Assembly: GCF_000189635.1 (NCBI RefSeq)
Contig: NW_002476454.1
Coordinates: 186,001-250,000 of the forward strand
Direction: 5' to 3'
Origin: Tetrahymena thermophila SB210
Taxonomy: Eukaryota > Ciliophora > Oligohymenophorea > Hymenostomatida > Tetrahymenidae
DNA: 64,000 nt
Under the pieces are notes generated by a model that did not search any database, was not told the origin of the DNA, and saw only the letters and a program-made list of their open reading frames with translations. This document shows positions 12,225 to 23,765 of the stretch, piece after piece; the stretch's first letter is position 1, and each line of letters opens with the position of its first letter. Position numbers and translations under genes: made by a program.

Positions 12225-15200
12225 ATGATACATTTAGATACTTATTTAGAAAATTATGAGTCTAAATTAGAAGAAATTTAGAATTCTACTGTTTATGTTA
12301 AGAGCTATAAAAAACCAAAAATTAAAATAAGTCGTCTATCAGAAGAAAGAAAGTTTGTACCTGTTGAAGTAATTAACTATTTTAAGAATAAAATTTTTTT
12401 ATAAGGCATCTAGTAGTATTCGCTTCAAATTATTAGACAAATTTAATTTTTGATATGATGTATTGCATAAATTATAAAAATATTCAATTAAATAGTTAGA
12501 TATTGAGATCAACGAAAATTTAGTTATAAAGGATAGATTTGATTGGAATTTAAATGACGAAAATGTTTCAGTAGAAGATTTTGTTAATGAGTTATGTGAT
12601 ACATTGAATCTTCCTGAAATAAACAGGACTAGGCTAAAATCTTCTCTGATTTACTAAGTAAAAATCTTTTTTTAAATACTCTTTAAATAATTAATTTAGT
12701 TTATATGAATTAAAATATTTATTATTTTTAGCAAAACTTCAAAAAATATTTTAAATTTTAGAAAAAATATTATAATTAATTTTATAGCTTATCGACTACG
12801 TAGAAAGAAACACATATAATCCAAGGTTAAAGAATAAAGATTAAAAAAATGATGATGAAGAATATGAATTAGATGAAGATATAAAAGAAGGAATTGCAAA
12901 TAGTTCCAAAATTAATGGTTTAAATGAATCAAAATTATAAAGCTAGCTAAGAGAGTAATAAGAAGAAGACTAAAAAAAAACTGCTAGACAGCGTAAATTA
13001 GATGAAATGAGGAGATCCTCTAATTCTTAAATACAACCTATTGGAAAGGCATCATATATTAGGGATAGACGTGTAATATAAATTTAAAAATATGGCATTA
13101 ATTAAGAAGATTATTTATAATTTAGAGTTGTAAAAATTGCAATTATGTAAATAATGCCCCAAGTTTTGAATGTAAAAAATGTAAAATTGCTTTCTATATC
13201 TTGTAATTTCTTTTTTGTAAATATTAGTTTAAACTTATTCAATAAATGTAATACTAGGGATATGCTAGATCTTTCTTAATGGAGAGTAGCCTAGGCAGTT
13301 TAATATTATGAGATATGTCTATCTTACTTCCCTCTATTAGGTGACTATGTGAAGGATTACACAAATTTAGTAAAATAAAGATCGTTTAACATTATAATTA
13401 ATAAATTCTATTTTAGTTAAGCGTTTAGGATTTTACTAGTATTTACTCTTTGAAGATAGCTCTTATGAAATTATTTCCAACAATGAAAGAGCTAACAGAA
13501 AGTAATTTAAAAATTGTAAATGAAAAATTAGAAGACCTCTTTGCTAGTTTTCTTGCTGGTATTGTTGTTTATAGGTAAGAAGAAGAAGTTTTACCATAAA
13601 AGAGAAGAGGAAGAAAATCTAAAGCTTGGCACGAAGATTAAGAAAAGAGAAAAAAAGAAAAAAAGGAGAGAAAAGAAAGAGGTGAAATAGTTTCTAGTGA
13701 TGTTGAGGACGAAGATGATAGTGATGATGAAGATGACTTATAAGCAATTAACAAAAAGAGTATTTATACTTAGCATAAATAAAGATTTATTTTTATTTTT
13801 ACAAATCAGTCTAGGAAATTGAGCAATAAGCTAATAATTAAGCAAGTTAGAACGGAATAAATAATGGTACATAAAACACAAAAGATGCAACAAATTAAGA
13901 TAATATTGAAAAAGAGGATGAAAGTAATCAAGGTGCTTAAAATGAAGGTGATTAAGAATCTAACACTGATGGCAGTGTAGTTATTAGAAGGGGGAGAGGA
14001 AGACCTCCAAAAAAGCAAACATATTAAGGGAAAAAGAGAGGCAGAAAACCAAAAAGTATGAGTGAATCACTTATAAGGGCTTCTTCTAAAAATATTGGAG
14101 ATTAAGATAAAGAAAAAGATGAAGAGGGAGCATAAATGTAAGATGATATTAACATTAAGGAAAATTAATCTGATGGGGATGATGAAGGTGATGAAGGAAA
14201 CTCTAAAATAAAAAACGATGAAGATAATTAAAAAGAAGATAAAATGGATGAAGAGTCCCTTCATATTACTAAAAATACATCTGTCGATTCTAAAGCAGTT
14301 AAAAGTGATCTAAATAAAAAAAAGGACAAATATCTAGAGGAAGATGACGAAGATTAATTTGATGTTGATGATGAAGATGATGAAGATTACGGAAGTGTAG
14401 CTAAAAAATCTTCAGGCAAAAGAGGAAGACCTCCAAAAAATAAATCTATTGTCTAAGGAAAGAGAGGTAGAAAACCATTAGCTAAAAAAGATGAAAAGTA
14501 ATAAATGATCGACGAAGAGTCTGCATAAAATTAATAGAATGATAAAGACTAGTAAAATTAATAAAATGAAAATAGTTAAAATGCAGAAGGAATGGAGGTA
14601 GAAAGTGCATCAAAGGTAGATGATAAAGAAAAACAGTCTATTGCTTAAGAAACGGATTCAAAAATATAACAATCTTAAACATAATCAAAAATATCAAAAC
14701 GAAGAGTAGAAGATGATGAAGAATCAAACTAAGTTGTAGAAGATAGTTAAGATGAGGAATTCTAGGTCAAAAAGTAACCAGTAAAGACAGGTAGAAGAGG
14801 TAGACCTAGAAAAGAGGAGTATTAACAGAAATAATAAAACGAGGAGACTGAATCAGAAGATTAAGAAAGTTCGAATTTCCCTAATAAAAAACAAAAAATC
14901 ATATAAAAACCATTAAGAACAAGATTTACCAGACACTTACAGCATTTATCAAACAGTGGAGAAGAAAACAAATAACAAGGATAAGATGAAGAAGATAAAA
15001 AGGAATCCAACAAAATACAGGTCAAAAAATCATTAAATTTACGAAGCAAACTTTAAGAAAATTCAGAAGATGATGAAGAAAAAGATAAGAGCTAAACAAA
15101 TTAAGATGAAGAAGATTATGAAGAAGAAGATAAGAGAAAAAGAAAGAAAGAAAAGAGTAACCTTAAGAAAAAAGATATTTCTGATGATTATGATGATGAA

Positions 15201-15686
15201 GATGAAGACTTTGATTAGAAGAAAACAAAAGTTGGTAAAAAGAAAGAAAAGCTATAAATAGATGATGAAGACAATAGTAATGATAAAGATATTAACAGTT
15301 CAAGCAATCAAGATAAAGAAGATAATGATGAAAACCAGTAAAACGATGAAAGCTAAGGAGAAGATTAAGAAAAATCTGAAAATTAAAGTTAAGAAGATGA
15401 AGATGATTAATCTATGGAAAATGAAGATGAAGATGAGGAACAAGAGAGTGAGAACAGTGGAGAACAATAAGAAAGTGAAGAAAGTCCTGCTAATGGAGTG
15501 AGAACAAGAAGGTCATAAAGAACTAATAGTAATGATTCAAATACACAAAAGAAAAAAGAAATACCTAAATAGAAAAAAATAGTAAAAGATAAATCAAGCT
15601 CTTATAAATCAGAATAAACAAGTGATATGCCTAGAAAAAAAGGAAGACCTCCTAAAAAAATAATTTAAAGAGGACGTAAAAAATGA
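12225..15686 (+). CDS. SNF5: SNF5-domain chromatin protein with zinc knuckle and acidic AT-hook tail
   Basis: Exons 12225-12368, 12496-12657, 12788-13072, 13126-13202, 13258-13369, 13417-13759 and 13810-15686 give 999 residues in one frame. Residues ~45-105 match one SNF5/SMARCB1 repeat (FVPVELDIEIN, DRFDWNLNDENVS, ELCDTLNLP). SNF5 is a core SWI/SNF remodelling subunit acting on nucleosomes. A zinc motif C-x2-C-x10-C-x2-C (CKNC...CKKC) follows near residue 200, where other SNF5 proteins have a second repeat; no second repeat was recognised. An unassigned helical stretch comes next. From ~380 on the protein is acidic, Gln, Asp, Glu and Lys rich, with six AT-hooks (RGRGRPPKK, GKRGRKPK, GKRGRPPK, GKRGRKP, GRRGRPRK, KKGRPPKK). 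The start is the first ATG of the exon, but an upstream exon is possible. Confidence 0.85.
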
Positions 15687-16219
15687 AATAGTTTATAAAA
15701 GTTGTATTTGTTTATTACGAATTTATAAATAAATCTATCTATCTATAATTAATTTATATGCTATACTATTGATCTCAATATTTAACTCAAAAAAAAGAAC
15801 AAGAAATTTTTAAGCATGAAAGTTTATTTTGTATGTTAATTTCAAACTTATCTATTATATTTGCGTTATTGCCTGCTTTTACATAAGTATATTCTAAAAT
15901 TTTACTATATTTTTTATATCTAATTAGTGCCATTAAAATAAATTGTGATTAATAATTTAGGAGAAGGATAATTTCTAAAATATATATTAAATTTATAACT
16001 AAATCAAACATTAATAAAAAATATAGAGCTTAATTGAGTAGAATTTATTTCAAAAAAGGTTGCTTTTTTGTATTATTCTTACTTAGCATTTTAACTTAAG
16101 ACATAATAGAAATTTTAGGTCTATTATAAAGAAAGTTTAAACCATTTTAGCTAAGCACAGCTTATAATAAAATATATTTACTAGCTAAAGAAATTTAGAA
16201 TTGATTTTATTTTGCAAAA
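15687..16219. other. intergenic spacer
   Basis: AT-rich spacer between two + genes, with a short CTAT repeat near 15733. No exon is seen. Confidence 0.6.
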
Positions 16220-19219
16220 ATGGGATCTTCTTTTTCTAATTCATGCGCTAAATCAAAATAAAAAAAAGAAAATAAATCAAATATGATATCTCCAGAATAA
16301 ATGTAAAATAAAGAATCATCAAATTTAACCTAAAGTATGAATACAATTTTAAGAATTTAAGCAAATACATTTTTATAGAATTAGATAACAACATTTAAGA
16401 TATGAATACACCATAATAAAATTTGTCAATAAACAATAAATAAGAAGAAACAATAGTTCCAACATCTCCTAAAACACAAAAAACTTAGGAAGAGAAACAA
16501 GTTTGCAATATTAGTAATGAAATTTAGGTAAAATCAATATTTTTTTTGCTAAATGTAAATTATTAAAATTTAATAGCTTGAAAAAGCAGCTCCTGTTACT
16601 CCATAAATTAATTTAGAAGAAGAGCAATTTAAAAAAGAAAATAGTGATGCTTATTTCACTAGAGAATAGTACATAAAAGTTTAATAATACTTGGTTAATG
16701 AAGAGACTCAGTTAAAAGAGCAAATAGAGTTAGAGAAGTATTAATATATAAATAGTTCTTATAAATAAATTTTATAAAAAAATAAAGAAAATTTATGTTA
16801 ATTTATTAATTTATTTATAATATTTTAATAAAAAGTTAAATGGGTAAATAGAAATGGATACCTGGCAAAACAGATGATAAAATATTGGGAAAAGGAACTT
16901 TTGGAACAGTTGTTTTAGGTCATAACAAAAACACTGGAGAAATCGTTGCAGTAAAATTGATAGAAACGTAATATGATAGAAAATAAGTAATTAATTAATT
17001 TATTAATTATCTAAATTTACAAAAAAAAAATATTTTATATTTTATGTTTGATGAAATAGAAATACAAGTCTATAATTGACGAAGTAAAAATATTAAAATA
17101 AATGAGACATAAAAATATTGTAAGATACTATGGAATTTAAGAGCATAAAGCTAAAGATCATATTGGTATTGTTTGTGAGTATGTTTCCGGTAAATAGCAT
17201 AGATTTTTCTCTAAAATATTTTTGTAAATATTATATAAAACCTAAAATTAGGTGGATCGCTGTGGAGATTAATTTAAAAATTTGGAAAATTTAGTGAGCC
17301 TTTAATAAGAAAATATACAACGGATATATTATATGGATTATAATACTTGCACTACCATGGAATTACTCATAGAGATATTAAGGGTGCTAATATATTAGTG
17401 GATTCAGATGGAGTTTGCAAGCTTGCAGGTATATTTTTAAAAGCTTTTTTTGAATATCATGATTTATTAAAAAATAGATTTTGGGCTTGCAAAGAGTATC
17501 AGTTAAGAGATAGACGAAGGATAGTTAAAGTTACCATAGGGAACGCCAAATTGGATGGCACCTGAGGTGTGTAGATCTGGAACATGGTAATTATTAACTA
17601 ATAAAATATAAAAAAGAAATAAGTATTAAAAATAATATTTAAAATAATTTTCAACATATATCTAGTAATAGCAGATTCTCAGATATTTGGAGTTTAGGAT
17701 GCACTGTTTATGAAATGATTACTGGAAAACCTCCCTTTTCTAACTTTTTAGCAGAAACTATAATTCTAAGAGTTGGTTTACTAAAATAACCACCTTAGTT
17801 TTTAGAGAATTTATAAATAAGTGAAAAACTTTCAGATTTTTTATTACACTGTTTTTAAATTAAACCTGAAGAAAGATGGAATGTCGATTAGCTTCTACAA
17901 CATCCATTTATTGTTGATACAGATATTGAAAAAAACGAAAAAAGTTCTACACTTACTCGTAAAAGGAATGCTTCAATTAAAAAATAATATAAAAAGAATT
18001 CATCATCTTCATCTTCTGGTGATAATATTGTAAATGCCCTGTAAGAGTAACCTTCCAAACACGAGCTATTTATTAATCAACAACAGCAATTAAGCTAACA
18101 ATAATAAATTGTATAATAAAACTAATAATAAATTGTATAATAAAACTAATAGTCAAATCTTACTACTACATTTACTGTAAATGTTAAAAATAACTAAAAT
18201 AAAAGAGACTCTTTAAGGACTATTTTAGAAGAATCAAATCAACAATACTCAGGGTAAGAAGATAATACAGAAACAAACATAAGAATGTATTTTTATTTAT
18301 TTTTTATAATATATAATAATAAAAAAAATATATATTTATTCTTATAGAAAGAGTCCTAGTCTTTTTTATGAAGAATACTCCTTTCAAGATAACAACCCAA
18401 AAGATCCTTCGATCCAATCGTAAATTTTATTTAATTTTTATAATTATTTTGAGTTATTTTTTATTTTTCATATTTTAAAGAATTGAAGGACAAAAGCTCA
18501 GCGTATTTTATAATCCAGACCAAACTAATAGCTCAATTTAAGCTAAACAAAATATTGTAAAAGAAGGATTAGAAAATTAGCTTTATACTAATTCTGATTA
18601 AAAAAGTAAAGGCTAGAAATACAAACCTGTCAATAGTAATGCATTTTTGAAAGATGATATTGAAGAGGATTAAGAAAATTAGTAGTAACTACCAAATGAT
18701 AATTTTCAAACAAGTTAAAATAATGGATTATAAGATGGATTATTGAAATAGTAATAATAATAAATATATAATAACACTTTTAACATAAATGCTAATAAAA
18801 TTGACGAAGTTGATGGTGAAGATGACGAAGAAAACCAAGATTCTCCAGAGAAAAAAAATAAAAAATTTTAGTATTAACAACAAGATTAAAATATACCAAG
18901 AAACTAAACTCGATCTAACTCTAAGGTACGTATTCCCTCTAAAAATAATATAAAAACTAAAGAAACTGATGAATATGAAGAGGAAGAAAATGATATGCTT
19001 AATTCAAAATGTTTAAGAGGGATTCCAACAGAAAGAAAATATGATGAAATAGTTGATGTAAAGATCAATGCAGTTTTTGAACATAATATAAGCAATCTTT
19101 ATAAATAAAATAGTAATTTTATTGTTGGTTCTAAGTCAAATTAATTTGAATTTTAGATGCCAGTCTATGAAGATTACTAGGAAAGCTCTCTACCAAGCCC
19201 TCAAAAAAAAAGTTAATGA
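16220..19219 (+). CDS. MAP3K-like (STE11/NPK1 type) protein kinase with poly-Gln tail
   Basis: Ten exons (16220-16334, 16379-16527, 16577-16737, 16836-16986, 17060-17189, 17252-17428, 17478-17586, 17666-18286, 18348-18419, 18481-19219) join in frame to 807 residues. The kinase domain (about 145-410) has ILGKGTFGTVVLG, VAVKLIE, DEVKILKQMRHKNIVRYYG, HRDIKGANILVD, CKLADFGLAKS, GTPNWMAPEV and FSDIWSLGCTVYEM. GTPNWMAPEV and HRDIKGANIL are marks of the MAP kinase kinase kinase group, which phosphorylates MAP2Ks. The start MGSSFSNSC fits N-myristoylation with a nearby palmitoylation Cys, so membrane attachment is likely. The tail holds Gln and Asn runs, including a perfect 24-nt tandem duplication, and ends in acidic charged sequence. 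Confidence 0.9.
18100..18147 (+). repeat. 24-nt tandem duplication in the kinase tail
   Basis: Two identical 24-base units lie back to back and encode Gln-Gln-Ile-Val-Gln-Gln-Asn-Gln twice. The unit length is a multiple of three, so frame is kept. Likely recent slippage in a Gln-rich coding tract. Confidence 0.85.
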
Positions 19220-20023
19220 ATTTATTTGAAATAATGACAATAAATTATAATTTTTTAAAAACTCCTATATAAAAAATGAATTCTTTAAAATAAATTATTT
19301 AAAGCCTAATTTTAATTAAAAAATCTTAAATAAAATATCAACCAACATAAAATTTAAAAATTAAATTTTCAAAATAAAAAAATTTTAGTTCATTCCATAA
19401 AAAATAGTTTACAATAAATTTTATAAATTAATGATTAATATTTCATTGTAAAATCTTATGTTAAAATCAATAATTTAACATGATATCATTATATATTTAA
19501 ATGTTTTGCATATCTAATTTATTATAACAATTAATTTTATTTATTTACCTTAGCAACTTTAAGTATGTTTAATGTTAAAAAATTAGCTTAAAATATTTAA
19601 CAAAATTTCATTTTTAATAAGATACACCTCAATCCTCATTAGCTAAGATCTGCACTCTTAAAATGTTTGTACTTATTTTAGTTAAAGGTCTTAAAGTATA
19701 ATATATTAATATGAAAATTTAATACAAAAAAGCATTAATTAAAGACAATTGAAAGTATTTAAATTTATATATATTTTAGTTTTTTTATCGAATGTACATG
19801 TATTCTTGTTCAGTTATTGAATTTAATTAAATAAAATTATTTCAGATATAATAAGTTAATTATTGACCCACAATCTTATCAATTTACTCACAATTAATTC
19901 ATAAAAATATATATAAAACAAAATATTTTTTGAATCCATTTTAAATTCAAAAGTTTAATATTTTAATCATCCAATTACTGAATAGGAACTATTTTAACTA
20001 TTTATGTCTTCCTCCAATGATTT
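19220..20023. other. convergent intergenic region
   Basis: Spacer between the ends of a + gene and a - gene. It is strongly AT-rich, with no exon and no clear repeat. It should hold the 3' ends of both transcripts. Confidence 0.6.
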
Positions 20024-22458
20024 TCATACCTTTAGTGCAAACAATTAAGTAAAATACCAAAATCCCTTGTTATTCCTTTATAAAGTTAAAAGAAATTATA
20101 TTTTATAAAGATGTAAAATTAAATAAACCTGTAAACAGCAATTCCACAAACATTTGAATTCGAAAGCATATTTTTCCTATGGCCAGGAGAGTTGATCCAT
20201 CCATCTACAATAGTCTATTATTTAAGTTAAATACTATATAAAAATATTCTATTTTTAATTTTCTTACTTTTGGAATATTGCTGTATCCAGCACTGCAATA
20301 GGCTACATTTTCTGCAACACTTCTATAAGAAAATGTAATTTACCTAACTCTGTCGTTAAAACCATCATGACCAAACGGAACTAAACCTTCAGCCATATTT
20401 TAAGAATGTTTCATTCCAATAAATGTAAGCTAATTATTCCAAATTAAATCAGGTAAATTATTTTATCTTCTAAATTAATTTGTGTACTCTAGTGCCTACT
20501 TCCCTTTTGATATTATTTAAAATATTTATATATATATATTATACAACCTAATTTTAATCATTACCAAATTTTTATAAATTTTCTGCTATTGTCATATTTT
20601 CAATATCTCTCATAGTTATAACTTTATTAGGTACTTAGGCTGAGGGATTTTCATTCATAAATTCATACTTTTTCTCTTCTAACTCTTCTAGCCTTTCAAG
20701 AGTCATTATATTTTTACCAGTAAACCTGCTCTTATTTAAATCTTTTTATCTTTTATTTCTACGATATTCTTCCATTTATTCTCGGCTGCTTATTTAAGCA
20801 TGAGTTTAAGGGCTATCTTAGTAATTTTGTTATTTTTTACGTTACTGAGCAAGTTTTGTCAGTTATGCTCTATCATTTATTTATTTAATATCTCCTATAG
20901 GTTATTAACCATTTTATATTTGATTAATTTAGCTCTACATGTCATTAAGCAATTCATTGGATAAGCTTACAAATAGCTGAATATTTTAATTAGATGAAAA
21001 GAGCTAAAAGATATTGGCATTAATTTCAAAAATACCTAAAGACTCAAAAAGTAAAAAAATTGCTCTTTTCTATTCATCTGAAAACAAAGATAGATTTAAT
21101 TGAAATTTCTCTCCTTCATTGATTTGTTAAATTTTCTATATTATAAACTTTATCTGATTTACTGATTAAGCTTGACCTTCAAAAGCTTATATGACCAAAT
21201 ATAAATTTTCAAGCAATTTTTACTCTTCAAAAATAAATTATTCATTAGCTTTATTTTAATTTTACTAAATTTCAGAAACAGGAGCTTTATCATCTACTTC
21301 TTCAATTAAATTTTTAGCAAATTACTTAAAAAAACCAAACTTTTAAGGTGTTGTAAACAACCCGTAGTTATTATTTTAAATATTAAATACTCCAATAGAT
21401 TCAAGCAATTCAACTATTTAATTTTTATTTTAAAACTTATCTAAATCTAACTCAAAACTATCCCCTTCTTTTAAAGGATTCATCTTGAATATTATCAAAT
21501 GGCTTATTTGCATAAATTATTTTTTTAATTAGCATGTCTGCATCACTTAATTTATTTTTTATTTAATTTCTTCAATTTCTTCATCACTTATTTCTTCGAT
21601 CATTTCCATTTATTATTGCTAAATATTTTATTCTTCTTCAAATTTATTCTAATTTTAGTTGACATTTATATTTTAGCTGAAAATTATTCTTTTTTCATCA
21701 TCATCTTATTATTATTTTTATTGATCTTCTTCTAAATCAATTAAAGGGTCATTATCTTTATCATTTATTATATAATCTAAGGATTTTGATTATTTGTCTA
21801 AAATTTGTCTTTTCTCTAATGCTTAGTACTAACTTTGAACTCTCTCTTACTGTAGCATATTTTAGATGAATATCTATTACGAAGCGTTTTCCTTAATAAA
21901 AGAAGTATCTATATCTTATACTAGTTACTTAGATATATGAATGAAATATTGTGTAGCTTAGCTGCTGGACTAAAACAAAAAAGAATTATTTTATATTTAA
22001 GTGATCTGAATACTTTTTAATAGTTCTACTAGTAAGCTTTTATTCTATTAATTAAGTTCATTAAAATTAATATTAATAATTTCACCCTATTTAGCACTAG
22101 ATATTATATTTATTATATTCTATATTATTTTTTTTGACAGACTTGGTTCCTCGCAGGCCTATAAAAACTGATATAACCTTTCAATCACATTTTAAGTATC
22201 AAACTTATCTTCAATTTGATTGTTTTTATCTTTGAGGGGTTCGTTTTGTGAAAAAAATACAGAGTCTTTTGGAATATTTAAGACATTTTCTTTTAAGAAG
22301 TGTTAAGGATAAAATTTTTTTAATGTTTCTTCAATTTTGGCTTCATCTGTTTCTTCTTTAAGCCAAAAATGAATATCAAAGAATAGTTTAAGCTCGTTTG
22401 GTGTGAATTAAAATAATTTAATTTAAAAATCTTGACTAAATCGATTTAAAAATTCCAT
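20024..22458 (-). CDS. long protein with C-terminal CAP/SCP domain
   Basis: On the - strand, exons 22458-20565, 20503-20268, 20214-20129 and 20075-20024 join in frame to 755 residues. The last ~120 residues are a CAP (SCP/PR-1/YkwD) domain: MKHSQNMAEG, PFGHDGFNDRV, SVAENVAYCSAG, DGWINSPGHRKNML and FWYFTQLFAL. Both His and the Glu residues of the CAP cavity are present. CAP proteins are usually secreted, but here the start MEFLNRFSQDF is no signal peptide and ~630 residues of Gln-rich, acidic helical sequence precede the domain, so an intracellular role is more likely. The N-terminal part holds two similar helical blocks. Near 21490-21560 another frame also reads well, hinting at a local frame ambiguity. 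Confidence 0.85.
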
Positions 22459-23139
22459 TTTACCAATTAAAAAAAAATTTTTTTTATCTAGAATTAAATC
22501 AAATTAATTTTCTACTAAATCTAATTAAAATTAAACAATTTTTTACTTGATCAGATCTGAATTAATTTGATGAATTATGAAATATTTATCTATAACAATT
22601 TTTTATTGTATAAATTCTTACATAGATTATAAAATTAAAAATATTCTAGAATTTTTCATTATATTACAAAAAGTTTTTTAATAAGTTTAATTTAAAATAT
22701 CATGTTTTAATAGCAAATATTAAATGAATTTAAATTAAAATTTATTTTCTAATTTATTATTAAGAATTTTTAATAAAAACAATGATTTATATTCATAGTA
22801 ATTTATTTTAGATTTAGTATTTGTCGAGAAGTTAAAATGTAAAAAGAATTTAGATGGTTAAAAACTCAAATACTGCCTGTAAGGATGTTCCAATAAAATA
22901 TAATTTTTTTTAAATAAATATTATTATCTGTAAGCATAATAACCATTAATAGCATTAATTAAGTATATACTATAAAATAATTTATTTTTATTATTGAAAG
23001 CAAACGAAAGCTAAAAGTTAGTGGTTTCTTACTAATCTTTTTTTTAAATAAAATGTAAAATATTTTTTGTTTGAAAGAGATTAAGTTAGTATTTAATATT
23101 GCTTATTAGGATAAAAAGTATTGATAATAAAATTAGCCA
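22459..23139. other. AT-rich spacer
   Basis: Upstream region of the CAP gene. A Cys-containing frame near 22830-22910 reads partly like coding sequence, but no consistent exon chain was found. Confidence 0.4.
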
Positions 23140-23617
23140 CTAAAATTAGGTTAAGGTTGTATAACTAACTACCTCTTGATTAATTTTTCTAGTAATTGTT
23201 TACAAATTTATAGAAATGATTAGGATAAAAGCAAAAAATATGATGCTATTACTAAAGAAGATAAACTAATAATTTTAAAATTTAAATTAAATAAATGTGT
23301 GTTAACTATTAAAAATAGTTCTAGTGGTATCTATTAGCAATTTGTGAGATAGTTATCACATGAAAAAAAAATAATTCAAATAAAATCAATTAATTAATTC
23401 ATGCTAATAAGGTATAATTTTGAGAGCTATTCATGAAACAAATTTATCTGTTTAATAATTCGTTGTATTAAGTAAATATATTTTTTTATTTTTACAGCAA
23501 TTGTAAATGAAAGAGAAATGAATAAGTTCAAGATTATTATTTTATTATCGCTAACATTAAAAATGAAATACACAGAGAAAGATATATAATTTAAATTTAT
23601 TAGTAGTTTAATTTGAA
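23140..23617 (+). CDS. possible small gene, exons only partly resolved
   Basis: Two stretches on the + strand have codon use like the real genes here. The first (about 23140-23330) reads SNCLQIYRNDQDKSKKYD and then KEDKLIILKFKLNKCVL. The second reads ILRAIHETNLSVQQFVVL, then after a clear 26-nt GT-AG intron starting at 23473 continues IVNEREMNKFKIIILL to TGA near 23615. How the first stretch joins the second is uncertain; a donor near 23321 and an acceptor near 23409 would fit. No start codon was fixed and no domain is recognised. It could be a remnant of a gene. Confidence 0.3.
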
Positions 23618-23765
23618 TAAATGAAAAATTATGTTATTATATTATTTATATTTATTTATTTATTTGTTTATTTGATAGAAAGGCTTGAGGATAAGTTGGT
23701 ATAGAGATATTTATTTATTTAATTAATTGTATAGTTAGATTAATACATAGGTAAGTTGGTAGGTA

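Noticed and set aside
13806-15049. Hydrophobic open frames on the - strand
   Set aside because: Antisense readings of the acidic tail of the SNF5 gene; purine-rich codons read as Phe, Leu and Ser on the other strand.
15070-15501. Lys/Met-rich open frames on the + strand
   Set aside because: They are out-of-frame readings of the acidic GAA/GAT/AAG-rich tail of the SNF5 gene; the true frame runs through to 15686.
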